Source of the DNA: Artemisia argyi
Taxonomy: Eukaryota > Streptophyta > Magnoliopsida > Asterales > Asteraceae
NCBI GenBank assembly: GCA_030686995.1
Contig: CM060692.1
Coordinates: forward strand, 126,681,796 to 126,745,795
Length of the DNA: 64,000 nucleotides
Direction: 5' to 3'
The notes beneath the pieces are model-generated. The model did not search any database. It worked only from the letters and a program-made list of their open reading frames with translations, and was not told where the DNA came from. Below, in pieces: positions 10,232 through 21,393 of the stretch. Positions within the stretch are counted from its first letter, which is position 1, and every line of letters begins with the position of its first letter. Made by a program: the position numbers and the translations under genes.

Positions 10232-10730
10232 ACACTAAAAAGAAACCAAATTAAAAAGAAAAAGGAAAACAAATTTGAAGAGAAAATCTTTTTGTATTTT
10301 TGTTTTTATAAAGCAAAATTCAAAAACTTAAACTTTTGTTTTTTTCTTTTTCAAACGTTACGTTAATCGTAAACCGTTTCCTATAAATCTACTCGCGACG
10401 GAATGGGAGAGAAGAATGGATCTCTCTTCAGCTTGCAATTTAATGTCAAAGCTTCCGTATTTTCTGCTTATTCGGTCGTAGAATCCAAAGTAATCCAATT
10501 AGCAACTAATTTCACACGTTGTTATATTGGGAAGCTTATTTGGTTTACAACGCCCTCCCTTTCACGGGAGAGTCGAGGCTGTAACTTTATTATTTTTTTG
10601 GTATTTTTGAAAACACTTTTGGAAAAGTGTTTTTGATTTTTTTCAATTTTTTTTTATATAGAAAATATATACAAGGAAGGTTTTCAAAACACAATTTCGA
10701 AAAACGAAAACGAAAAATTCACTTCAACCT
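10232..10730 (-). other. Athila-like leader between primer site and gag
   Basis: This untranslated leader of about 500 bp lies between the primer site and the gag start. It is AT-rich with long T runs on the plus strand. No gene is visible; the frame at 10403-10636 on the plus strand is antisense to it and unconvincing. Confidence 0.65.
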
Positions 10731-10748
10731 TCCCCGGCAGCGGCGCCA
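10731..10748 (-). other. Primer-binding site, tRNA-Asp type
   Basis: On the minus strand this reads TGGCGCCGCTGCCGGGGA. It is one base away from the complement of the plant tRNA-Asp 3' end used by Athila elements (TGGCGCCGTTGCCGGGGA). It lies four bases from the LTR end and fixes the minus-strand orientation. Confidence 0.9.
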
Positions 10749-10786
10749 AAATTGATCCGTGAGAAAATCAATATATATCTATATAT

Positions 10787-10789
10787 ATA

Positions 10790-10849
<60 letters not shown>
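10787..10849. repeat. (TA)n microsatellite, left of MITE
   Basis: About 60 bases of TA dinucleotides, with TATC interruptions at the left. It adjoins the left end of the MITE and probably was its target. Confidence 0.95.
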
Positions 10850-10853
<4 letters not shown>

Positions 10854-11661
10854 GAGGATCAGGTACGTTTTTGTCTTTTAGTGCGGATGGTACGGACGAA
10901 TCTCAGCCCTCCATCTAGTCAACCATCTGAAAAAGGCGGAGTGGCAATATCATAAATATCCCGTCTTTTTTTAAGATCGTTACTATCGTATTAGCTTTTT
11001 TTCTGAAAAAAATTCAAAAAAATCTGAAAAAATTAAAAAAATAAAGAGGACAACAAATAATTAAGAATCGCTAAAAAAATTTAAAAAAAAAAATCGTTTT
11101 CATCGTTAAAGGTATTGTGATATCAGAATCTGATTTTGACTTTTTTACAAAAGTCAAGATCTGATAATCAGATTCTGAAAACTTTTTTTTTAATAAAAAA
11201 TTTAATATCACAATAACTTTTTTAATATCGTAAAAACTTTTTCTTAATAAAAATTGTTAATATCGCCGTAACTATCATGCTTTCTTAATATCAAAGTTAA
11301 TTTTTTTTAATATCACTTTAACTTTTTTTTAATATCGTAATATCATGGTTCATTTTTACATGTAAAAAAGCTTAATATCACGGTACCACTCATAATATCG
11401 TTAATATCACATTAGCACTCATAATCAAAAAAGAAAAAAGTGCTCAGAAAAATCTAAAAAAATAAAAAAATAAAAGAACACAACTAGAGTAAGGATCGCT
11501 GAGAAGGAAAAAAATCAAAAAAATCGTTTTCATGATCAATTGGTACCGTGATATTAGCGTCAGATTTTGACTTTTTTACAAAAAGTCAAGATCAGATCTG
11601 GAATGGGCGGTCCAGATCCATCCGCACGTCCGCACTAAATATTTGTATCCGCACGTGATCC

Positions 11662-11665
<4 letters not shown>
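10850..11665. mobile_element. MITE-like DNA transposon in (TA)n
   Basis: The ends are inverted: left GGGTGAGGATCAGGT and, read inward from the right, GTGAGGATCACGT. Each is followed by a TGCGGA-rich stretch. No transposase is present. The interior contains an imperfect duplication about 425 bp apart (around 11006-11180 and 11432-11600), both with the phrase TTTTGACTTTTTTACAAAA and CGTTTTCAT. It sits inside the Athila LTR between two TA tracts, so the exact target duplication cannot be read. The superfamily is uncertain: the TA target would fit Tc1/mariner, but a Mutator-like MITE is possible. Confidence 0.7.

Positions 11666-11746
<81 letters not shown>
11666..11746. repeat. (TA)n microsatellite, right of MITE
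   Basis: About 80 bases of nearly pure TA, with one TATG interruption. The small frame translated across it (Tyr-Ile repeats) is an artefact of the repeat. Confidence 0.95.
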
Positions 11747-11750
<4 letters not shown>

Positions 11751-14700
11751 TTACTCAAGAGACCCGCAAAGAAATACGGATAACCCGAGGTCATTGTCCG
11801 TGTGAAGGATGAATGGAATTTCGAATTCCCGATTCGTGAAACGTGTCGTGAAAGTGGTAAAAAGTGATTATGATGAGATTATACTAATGAAATAACAAAT
11901 GAAGCACAAATAATCACTTAAGCACATATTTCAAATAAGGAAACTAGAAACGTAACATAAAATCAAAAACTTAAGCTAAAACGTAAATTAAACGTTAACG
12001 TACGAAATAAAACGCGAATTTTAAGCTACACTACTCCTACGGACTTGAAAATAATTTTGAAAAGTTAAAAATGATAAAAGAAAATTTTGAGAAAAAGAAA
12101 AATATTTTTTTGACTTTTTATTTATTTTTTATGAATTAAAAACTATTTAACTAATTAAAAATTAAAAGAAAATGCAAATAAGGTGAAAAAAAATGAAAAA
12201 TAAATTTTGAAAATTATAAAATAACTAAAATGTAATTTTAAAACTAAAAACTAATTTTTTTTTGCTTTTTGTGTAATTTTGGGGAATTAAAAACTATTAA
12301 ATCTAATAAAAAATTCAAAATAAATGGGAAAAATGCAAATTAAATTTTTAAAATTCTAAAATAAATGAAAATAAATTTTAAAAATATTTTTGGATTTTTC
12401 TTGGCTTTTTCTGATTTTTTTGGAGTTTTTGGTAATTAAAATGTATTAAAAAGTGAATATAAATGAAAATAAAATAAGAAAAATAGCAAATAAAGGCAGA
12501 AAAAATATGAAAAATTCAAGGAAATTCAAAAATTATATTCTAAACTTAAGAAAAATTTGAAAACTTGAAAATAAGCTTTGGAAGTACTGTTTGGCTTAAA
12601 ATCAGCTTATATTGAGTGCTTATTGATAAGCAGTTTGACCAAAAGTTGACCCAAACTATGGCCCAATGAAATTTCAACTCAGAAAAGCTTAAATGAACAA
12701 TTCTTAGCTAAAAGGGATTCAGAAGCACAGGTTTGGTTCTAAATTAGTGAGAATAAGCACAAATGAGATAAGCACTTAAGCAAATAGATAAGCTACATGT
12801 AAAAGCACAATAGAAACAACAACTAGAGGCATAAATAAACTGAAATGAACAATAAAACTCAGGTTTCAAACACACAAACTCAATTGCAGCCCTACTCTGG
12901 AAAACAGATATTAAGCTAAACCATTCAACTAAATAGGACTAATAAGCTGAGCAAATAAGCTTGGAACAGAAAGCTCAAGGGGGCAAAAGCTTAACTGGCC
13001 AACTGAGATTACTAATCCACCAAAAGAACAGATACTAGATCCACTTTAATATCCTAAATGTAGCCTAGAAAGATGGTCAAGACCTGGTGAGCAGGGGAAC
13101 ACAGGTCCAAACAGTCAACTTAATTCAGCTTTTTCAATAAGCAAATAAGTCCCAATCCTCAATTTTCTTTTTGATTTTTGTTTCACTGACTGCTGAACTT
13201 CTCAAAATAGCAAACTAAAAGTAATTCTAATCAGAAATGAACCCTAGGACTACACATTAAAATTTGACAAAAAACTGAGTTCCTACAATTTTGACTTTGT
13301 AATTTAACAGAAATTTTGGCTTAATTGAATTTTTATTGCTAAATTTTAACTATAAATTTTATATTAAGCTAATTACTGAGCAAAATAATCTATAACTACA
13401 AATGATTCAACTATTTTTTAGATTATGTAGCCTAAATTACTAACAGAAGAGTGAATATGATTAATCAAAAGTGATTTTGACTTTTTGTTAAATGAACCAC
13501 TATAGTTATGCTACTCTAAACCTAAATGCAACCTAAGTGACCTAAATAGAACAAGCACAACCTCTGAAATACTTCCTATATCAGCAAACCACTTGTATCC
13601 AAACAACCTCTTATTGACTGTCACAACTTCACAGCTATTCAAATCAAATCCAATGTAAACCAAACCTCAACCTATGTGCAACTATGATCTAATTATACCA
13701 ATCCAACACAGAAAAACACAGATCTCAGGTTGAATACCACAATATCTCAAAACACAGATTATGAACAGACAATAAAACAGTATGCACTACTAACTCAGAA
13801 ACCAAATACAACTCAGATCTAATAAAATTGAAAAAGAATAAAACAGAAACAATAAAACTCAATTAAATCTAAATAAAGCTACTAATGATGCAGAAAAAGT
13901 AAATAAGCAGAAAATTACTCATAAGCAGTTGATGAAAATGGAACTTACAAACTCAATACCCCCTCAGCCGAACAGAGGGGGTTTCACTATGCTAGCCTGT
14001 CTCTTAGACAAGCCAAAGGCTCCATATGGCTGCCTTTAACTCCAATAAGCATTAGCTTATTCAAATAAGCACTTGAATTGACTGATTTTTTACTATTGAG
14101 AGTAACTGATTGAGGTGCCAAGATAGATCTCACAGAAGCTATATTCAGCTAATATAAGACTAGTAAACAGAAAAATAAGCTTATTGAAGCTTGATTGATA
14201 ACTCCTTTATATTTTTATTTTATTTTTATTTTTTTTAGTTTATACAAGCTGATAAAAACAGAAACTGAAATATGATTGCAAGCAGTATACAAAACAATGT
14301 AATACTTAAACAATAAGCTCAAACAATAATATGTAAATAAGCAGAACTGAAATTTAAATGAATAAGAGAACTTTTATTAAAACAAAATTAAACTTTCATT
14401 AATTAATAAAACATTACAAAGTAATTTCAACAGAATAACAATACATAAAAAATGGCACACTAACAAGTGAGGAGGAGGGGGTATTTATAAGTGCTGAGGA
14501 GAGGCCTTGGATCCTTCTAGCAGTCCCACGTCACCAATCTGTGTGGAATTGTGTTTCTTTGGATGAATAATAGCCCTAAGATGCGCCTTGGTCCCCAATC
14601 TACAATCATCAACCGTTAGATCATCATATACCCAATCATTAGCACGCACTTTCACGCGGATAGCTGACATGGCAGGTCTGCCATGTCAGGTTCTCTTCTA

Positions 14701-16331
14701 GAAGCTCTAGTGAATGCCCAATTTGCCCTTAATCTCATTAATTTGGTGAATTATTATTGTGAATAGTAATTTAGGGTTCTAAGTTTCTGGCTAAAATGGA
14801 TTTGGGAGGCGGGTAAATTTAGTTTGGGTGTTTTTATTATTTAGGGGTGTTGACCGGGTATGGTGTAGGCTTTGACCGGGTAAAGGATGGGTAGGAGTAA
14901 CAGGCCGGGTACTAAGGTTGGGCTTGTTGATATGTTTTGGGCTTTGTGGGATTTTTGGTTTAATAAATTTCTTGGATCTGGTTAGGTTATATTATTAGGA
15001 GTAGTAACTTTCATCAAGGACCAATATTGTAATATTGCAAACCATAGGGACCAAATCTGTAATTTTCCAACTTTGTATTCCAAAGGCTAATGTTGACTTC
15101 CTCTGATTCTTGGAGGACCATTTGTTGACTTTACTTGAAATATTTCTCAAAGGACCCTTTTTGTAAATTTCTGAAAGTGTAGGGACTGAATATGACATTT
15201 CTTCCAAACTTTGATCAGGGACTAAATTTGTACTTTGACGAATCTCTGAGGACTTCTTATGCAATTATGAGCTTTCTTTGATCATTTTGCTTCCCCGGCT
15301 CCAGCTTTTGACCTTTTTCCAATCTCGTGCTCGTTTTTGTCAGTTTTGGCTTCGTTTTTGTTCATTTTTCACATATCCGTACCTGCACATACACAAATAC
15401 AAAAACAAACATTCTCTTGGCATATTTGGTTAGTTTTTGGTGTATTTGGTCTGATTTAAGGCTAAAAAGGATGTGTGAAAAAGCACACATCATACGTATT
15501 GTTTTGGGACGATTGGGACTCATGGGTAAAGTACTTGTGTTATGGAGTAATGGGGAAGAAAATCATATATTACCCCCATATGTGCGTTAATCTTAAAGTA
15601 CTTCAAGTGTTTTGATTATCTTAATTCGAGTCATTAGATTAGTTTATTGTAAGTATGTAAAAATTCAAGTGTAAGGGGAATGTTCATTCCCTATGATGTA
15701 TTATTTTGGATGGTAGGGTAAGAGTGTATGCAAAAAAAAATCAAAAAAATTAAGAAAAAGAAAAAAAAAAAAAGAGAAAAAGAGAAAAGAGAAAAACATA
15801 CGGACTACCATCCCGTTTTATGTTTTGGTTATTTTTGATTTATTAGCTTAAGTCGAGTCTAGTCTTGGCTTATCAACGCCATATTGTACATGTAATTAAC
15901 CAAGATGATTAACTCGCCACCAGTAAATATTGCCTTTATCCAACAAAACCGTGTATTCCATATCCCTACACCTAACGTTATAACCCTTTAAAAGATCTCT
16001 TTGATAGTTTATCCTAAGTGCTTACGCCAAGTGGTGGAGGTTTGATCCTTTCCCAAGCCTATGGTAATCTATTTTGTTATGACAGGTAGTGAGAGATGTT
16101 TTCCATTTCCATATTGTGATATATATTTTATTACACCCGAGAGATGTGAGTATCTAAACACTATTTGTGAGGTGCTAGTATATGACCTCCGTGCTTGTCT
16201 TTGGTCTTTAGTGGAATGATTATTTGTTGTAATTACTTTTATATTAGTCTTAAATGACCCCTAACTTGTATTTTGATTAGAATAAAAGCGCATTTGCTTG
16301 AGGACAAGCAAATCTCAAGTGTAAGGGTATT

Positions 16332-17763
16332 TGATGAGGCGAAAAATGAACCGTTTTTAGGGGGTCATTTAAACCCGAATTCGAATTTATTTGATCAAAT
16401 ATTGCCCTAAATCGTTCCTTTTGTCATTTTAGGTACTTTTGGATTGAAATCTGGAAAAGGAAGCATTTTGGACGCTTTGGAGCATAAAAGTGAAGAAAAT
16501 GACAAAGTCTTAATTTTCCTTGCTGGGAACAGTACCTGACGGCGTCAAGAGTTTCCAAGTGACGGCGTCAAGTGTAATACAAGAGGTAGAAGTGGATGGT
16601 ACACGTGATGATCCAGAAAGTTTTGTACTAAGGACATGACGGCGTCACCCAAGGCTGTCATGGTCCAAGTATTAGTGACGGCACGGAACCAAATTACACA
16701 TGACGGCGTCAAAACTGGATCTAGGCAATCCGATTTCATTATGGGCGGCGAGTTGACGGTGTCACAGATTTCTTCATGACGTCGTCACCCTGTATAATCT
16801 ATATATAGTTTTCCAATTTTCATTCATTAGTGTGCAACTTTGAGGGAAAAACCCTAGGTCCGAATTTTTACAGTTTTTTCAAGGGTTTCAACCCTTTGAA
16901 CTTTTCATGTCAATTTGAGATAAGTACTCTTTCAATTCAATCAATATGTCTATGTGTTGCTTGAATGTATCTTACACTTGTCTTCAATTTAACATGCTCG
17001 GCTAGATCTCTTTTGTGTTTGCTTAGATGTAATGAAACCTAGATGTTAATTATGGGTTGATTGTTTGTTTATAGTTGTTACGGATGATTGTATTCGATGT
17101 TAGGCTTAAGAAAACTGGCAGACTTCCATTGGTGACATGCTTGAACGTCTTAAGAAACATGATCAGAGGTGTACTATGATTTTTGGTTGTATTTAATGCG
17201 TTGGAGAATTCTAATGATCCCATGTTAGGAGCTTCTAACGGCTCGTCATAGGAGTGAAGTAGGATCCTATAGAGTTAGGGAATATTGTACACGGCCCTAC
17301 GACTAGTATTAAGGAATACGACCCGTCATCCATGCAATTGTAACAAGCTATCAACCTGTAAAAGATATCTAGGGAGTAATGAAACCTAAGTAAACACAAC
17401 TTTCCCTATCATTGTTTACACCATATTAGTAATTAGATTCATTTTCATTTCTGTTATTTATTTTGATTGCATCTTTAGTCATTTGGGTTAGTTGGCTAGC
17501 AACTAATTCCGCCCACTCTTCCAAAAAAACCGAGATTTTAATTGCTTTCATAAAATATAAAAATACAAAAAGAATTATCCCTCACCTTTAGACCTAGTTT
17601 TTAGGCTTTCTAATCCTAGCGACACTATTCCTAAGTTGAACGATCAATCCCCCAGTACTTGTCACTATACTATACTACAACGATCAGGTACACTGCCTGG
17701 TGGGGGTTGTAAGCATCTCGAGATCCCTCGAGAGGTAAAGCCTGGTGCAATTCCAACGTATCA
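16332..17763 (+). repeat. 3' LTR of the truncated TGACGGCGTCA-LTR element
   Basis: This 1432-bp LTR starts TGATGAGGCGAAAA and ends CCAACGTATCA. It is the same family as 18816-20270, with many substitutions. It carries eight TGACG-containing words ahead of a TATA box (about 16798-16808). The LTR is followed by GGTAA, whose partner cannot be checked because the left end is lost. Confidence 0.88.
16537..16795. promoter_or_regulatory. Cluster of TGACGnCGTCA palindromes upstream of LTR TATA box
   Basis: At least five full or near-full palindromes (TGACGGCGTCA, TGACGTCGTCA, TGACGGTGTCA) plus several single TGACGG half-sites occur in 260 bp. They end a few bases before the TATA box. TGACG is the known core bound by plant TGA-class bZIP factors. 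That these sites drive LTR transcription is an inference from position. Confidence 0.6.
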
Positions 17764-18415
17764 GGTAACTTGGTGAGTTAAGATCTCATATTGGTAATTT
17801 GGCTAATTTTATTAGCTTAAAAATATACATTCACCCTTACTATGACGGAAACTAACAACAAATGAGCAACTGTTTCTTCTCATCACCTAACCATTTAACC
17901 AAACACTTGTGGCCTAAACAAAAACATTAGCCATTAAACTCATAAGATCAATGATTTATTACTATATACAAATACTGTTAGTCCATAGCCTTGGTAATTA
18001 ACTTGAAAGCTACGTAAACTGATTAGTGCCTATTCTATAAGTAAAGCCTTATCCGACCAACCTGTTTTGACCCGTAATAGAAATTTTGTGACAACTTTAG
18101 CAAATAATTTGTTTATGAATGCTATTTACGTCCACTTTTGTTTGTTAATTTAGTCCGAACAAATGCATTTGAACTGAAATTTTATGACAAACAAAAGCAG
18201 CTCAACTGAAACTCATATGATAAGTTTCTGGTTTTGCATTTTTCCCTTAAACCATAACTGTCATTGGCTAATTTCTTATTACATATTTAAAGGGTAGCGG
18301 TCTAAAAGTATTAAAAGGGGTATAATAGTGGCAAAATCACAATATTAATCTTCAACCGCAAACAAAAAACATCAATGTATTGCCACTACCCATACACACC
18401 ACTTGTTACAACTCT
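17764..18415. other. Host-like intergenic sequence
   Basis: This is AT-rich single-copy-looking sequence between the truncated LTR element and the RPA1-like gene's 3' end. I see no gene, repeat or RNA in it. Confidence 0.5.
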
Positions 18416-18727
18416 TCATGGGTCTTTCTCGATCTTCACTTGCACAAGTTGCTTCTTACCAGTGGACGACTCACTGCCTGCTTCGTTATCAACGTGTATC
18501 TTGTTTGTTTTTTCCTTGGTGTCGGGATTCATTGTTGTACTTTTCACTACATTGGTGGGTGTGGTGTTCTCATCTGTTTAAGATTCCAAATCCTGCAAAA
18601 GTTACATTTATATATGCTACATAACAGATAAATGGCTATATGTTTGACAAATGAATATTTGTGTAATAAATATACTTACAAATGGTGTGACGTCCGGGAC
18701 ATTTTTACTCTGTGCTTCATTTTCTGG
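18416..18727 (-). pseudogene. RPA1-like gene, last two exons (C-terminal tail)
   Basis: On the minus strand an exon ending ...VPDVTPF (about 18727-18680) is followed by a GTAAGT donor, an 87-bp intron ending TTTTGCAG, and an exon at 18592-18416. The last exon has TAA after only four codons (DLES). It then stays open for 53 more codons and ends GKKQLVQVKIEKDP-stop, a basic tail of the kind seen at the end of RPA1-like proteins. The early TAA makes this copy probably a pseudogene. The upstream exons lie beyond the 30.5-kb insertion at 49346. Together they show the gene was split by transposition. Confidence 0.6.
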
Positions 18728-18815
18728 CTTCAAAAGAAAATTTTAAAAATTGCAAGTTGCTGCACCAATAAGGTTAGTAGACAAAAGACAATGTAATTGT
18801 ATAACATTAACAACT

Positions 18816-20270
18816 TGATGAGGCGAAAAGTGTACAGCTTTTAAGGGGTCATTTAAGCCCGAATTTGAGATTATTTGATCAATTATTGCCCTAAATCATT
18901 CCTTTGTCATTTTAGGTACTTTTGGAGAGAAATCTGGAAAAGGAAGCATTTTGGACGTTTTTGGAGCATAAAAGTGAAGAAAATGGCAAAGTCTCAAATT
19001 CCTTGCTGGGAACAGTACCTAACGACGTCAAGGGTTTACTAGTGACAGCGTCAAGAGTGGCAAAAGAGGTGGAAGTGGAAAATACACGTGACGATCCAGA
19101 ATGTTTTTAGGCTTATTGGCCTGACGGCGTCACCAAAGCCGTCAGGGTCCAAATACACATGACGGCCCAGAGCTCATTCCTACATGACGGCGTCAGAAGT
19201 GGATCTAGGCAATACGAATTTCATCTTGGCGGCGAGTTGACGGCGTCAGAGGTTAATACATGACGCCGTCAGGATGCATAGTCTATATATATTTTTCCAA
19301 TTTTTCATTGTAAAGTGTGGAACTCTTGGGGAACAAGTTTTGTAAAAACCCTAGGTCGAATTTCCTGCATATTGAGGGGGTTTCAAACCCTTCTTTCTTC
19401 CATGTTTCAATAAAGATAAGTACTCCAATTCAATATGTCTATGTATTGTTTAATTCTATCTTATGTGTATCTTTCGTTTAACATGTTAGGCTAGGCTTTT
19501 ATTGTGTTTGCTTAGATGTAGTGAAACCTAGATGTTGATTATTGGTTGATTGTTTGTTTATAATTGTTACAGATGATTGTATTCGATGTTAGGCTTAAGA
19601 AAACTGGCAGACTTCCAATGGTAACTTGCTTGAACGTCTTAAGAAACATGATCGGAGGTGTACTACGATTTTTGGTTGTATTTAATGCGTAAGAGAATTC
19701 TAATGATCCCATGTATGGAGCTTCTAATGGCTCAACATAAGAGTGAAGTAGGATCTTATAGAGTTAGGGAATATTGTACACGGCCCTACGACTGGTATTA
19801 AAGAATATAACCCGTCATCCATGCAATTGTAACAAGCTAATCAACCGGTAAAAGATATCTAGGGAGTAATGAAATCTAAGTAAACACAACTTTTCTGATT
19901 ATTGTTTCCACCACATTAGTAAATTAGTTTAATTTTCATTTCTTTTATTCTATTTTGATTGCATCTTAGTTTATTGGGTTAGTTGGCTAGCAACTAATTC
20001 CGCCCACTCCTTCAAAACCCGAGATTTTACTTGCTTTCTATAAAATATAAAAATATAAAAATATAAAAAGAATCATCCCTCACCTCTAGACCTAGTTTAG
20101 TAGGCTTTCTAATCCTAGCGACACTATTCCTGAGTTGAACGATCAATCTCCCGGTACTTGTCACTATACTATACTACAACGGTTAGGTACACTGCCTGGT
20201 GGGGGTTGTAAGCTTTTCAAGATCCCTTGAGAGGTAAAACCTGTTGCGAGGGCGCAATTCCCACGTATCA
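18816..20270 (+). repeat. 5' LTR of the TGACGGCGTCA-LTR element
   Basis: This 1455-bp LTR runs from TGATGAGGCGAAAAG to CCCACGTATCA. It holds the TGACG palindrome cluster, a TATA box (about 19282-19292), and the R/U5 region with repeated 'ACTGCCTGGTGGGGGTTGTAAG'-type wording shared with its relatives. The frame at 18922-19110 is not supported as coding. Confidence 0.92.
19017..19275. promoter_or_regulatory. TGACGnCGTCA palindrome cluster in 5' LTR
   Basis: Full or one-mismatch palindromes occur near 19018, 19041, 19121, 19186, 19238 and 19261, with single TGACGG half-sites between them. The cluster stops about 10 bp before the TATA box. TGACG is a known TGA-bZIP core; binding here is inferred. 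Confidence 0.6.
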
Positions 20271-20276
20271 AGTTTT

Positions 20277-20295
20277 TGGCGCCGCAGCCCGGGGA
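20277..20295 (+). other. Primer-binding site, tRNA-Asp type
   Basis: TGGCGCCGCAGCCCGGGGA lies six bases inside the LTR end. It matches the Athila/Tat tRNA-Asp site with a few differences in the middle. It fixes the plus-strand orientation and supports an Athila/Tat origin. Confidence 0.85.
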
Positions 20296-20406
20296 ATAGT
20301 TATTGCTTAGGTTGGAATTTATTTTGATTAGGTCTACTCATTATATTCTTTTTTATTGAGATTTTTATTTTCTTTTTATTAGCTTTCTTGTAGTCTATCT
20401 TTTTCT

Positions 20407-21393
20407 TTGTGCCCTTTGTTTGTAAAACCATTTTCACTTGTCACTATGGCAGATGAAATTCCATTTAGATCATTGACAATAGAGGAACAACTATATTTCA
20501 CTAATAGATTTGCTTCCTATCATTCCAATGATTTTTTGTGTGATCTTAGTGACATCCAAGAGGAATTGGGGGTAAAGTTAGATGGATTTGATGAATTCTA
20601 TGCATGTGTGATTTCTATTAGACGATCATTATCAGAATCAATTCCTTTTAGTGAGACCCGTTGGATGAATTTTGAGAAAAGCTTCCTAACCATGACCCAT
20701 TAGTTCAACGAATTGGTGGATTCGTATGAGCAAGATGACCTCGTTTCTAAGAACATGAGCTTAGAATAAAACCAAGATTATGAGATGATTAGTGTTGGAC
20801 TACCTAGTTGCATGAGTGGGATAGATTTCACCAAAACATACAACACACATGAAGGTAGAGTTGAGCCACCTAAGTGCATGTCATGGTTAGGCACTACCAT
20901 AATACAGGATGAACATATAGGTGATTTTGATACGAGGAATGATGAGGAAATTAACACAAGCTCACTAAGTACCCCACAAGTCCTACCATCAATTGAGGCA
21001 CACACACTGCCCGTGACTTACCTGGAAGAAGTAGAAGAGACTATAGGAACCCCAATAGAGGTAGAACCCTTGGACCAAGCATCACTTGAGGATATAGGTT
21101 TGAATACTTGTAGTGATAACCTTACTCCTAGTTCTAGGGAATTTCCTAGTGTTGATGAACCGGAACCTCAATCTTTACACACCTTTCCATCCTTAGATAT
21201 TTTTCAAGGAGACAAAAGAGGAACCGACCCACTCATCAACCAATATTATCTGGGTAGTTTTAGGATGAAGGAAGCCATTCACTCACCCCCTTCACCTCAC
21301 GTGGCATATTTCCACCCTAAGGGTGTGTATCACTACTTTCACCCGCACTTAATCCTAAGTGTAGGGAAAACCTCTCCTATTTCCGTTAAATAA
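20407..21393 (+). pseudogene. Unknown retroelement ORF with two in-frame stops
   Basis: One reading frame of about 329 codons is interrupted by TAG (20701-20703) and TAA (20767-20769) but keeps the same frame throughout. The likely start is the ATG at 20446 (MADEIPFRSLT). The first part is a Phe/Ser-rich globular-looking segment of 86 residues. The second (from 20785) is acidic and Pro/Ser-rich. No Gag motif, zinc knuckle or catalytic motif is visible, and I do not recognise the protein. It occupies the gag position, so it may be a diverged Gag or a substituted gene. Confidence 0.55.

Larger units (their letters stand above)
4593..15492 (-). mobile_element. Athila-like Ty3/gypsy element, 3' LTR missing
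   Basis: Read on the minus strand the order is 5' LTR (15492-10753), tRNA-Asp-type primer site, leader, gag-protease-RT-RNase H-integrase, then an abrupt end. The expected direct-orientation 3' LTR is absent. Inverted LTR-like sequence lies where it should be. On the right the element borders the truncated TGACGGCGTCA-LTR element at TACGT (15493). Without the other end, the target duplication cannot be tested. Lesions in the coding part are one TAA, two TGA and one frameshift. Confidence 0.85.
10753..15492 (-). repeat. 5' LTR of the first Athila-like element (with MITE inside)
   Basis: On the plus strand it starts TGATCCGTGAG beside the primer site and ends CACACATCA at the border with unrelated sequence, so it has TG...CA ends. 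Landmarks match the 3557-bp LTR of the second Athila-like element in order: repeated 'GGGACCAAATTTGTAA'-like words (about 14997-15240) and a terminal hairpin. About 0.9 kb is due to an inserted MITE and flanking (TA)n. No gene was found in the 4.7 kb; the small frames at 14485-14670, 14995-15264 and 15327-15590 resemble nothing known. Confidence 0.8.
15493..17763 (+). mobile_element. Truncated TGACGGCGTCA-LTR element (3' end)
   Basis: The first ~840 bp match the interior 3' part of the better-preserved relative (about 23034-23869) almost base for base. They are followed by a complete LTR. The 5' part is missing: the Athila-like element adjoins exactly where the match begins (TACGT here, TACAT in the relative), so it was interrupted by that insertion and its other half is not in the window. 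No coding frame is present. Confidence 0.85.

Noticed and set aside
11576..11794. Frame with Tyr-Ile repeats
   Set aside because: It is simply the translation of the (TA)n microsatellite.
18375..18631. Three overlapping plus-strand frames
   Set aside because: They lie antisense to the last exon of the RPA1-like gene and have no features of their own.
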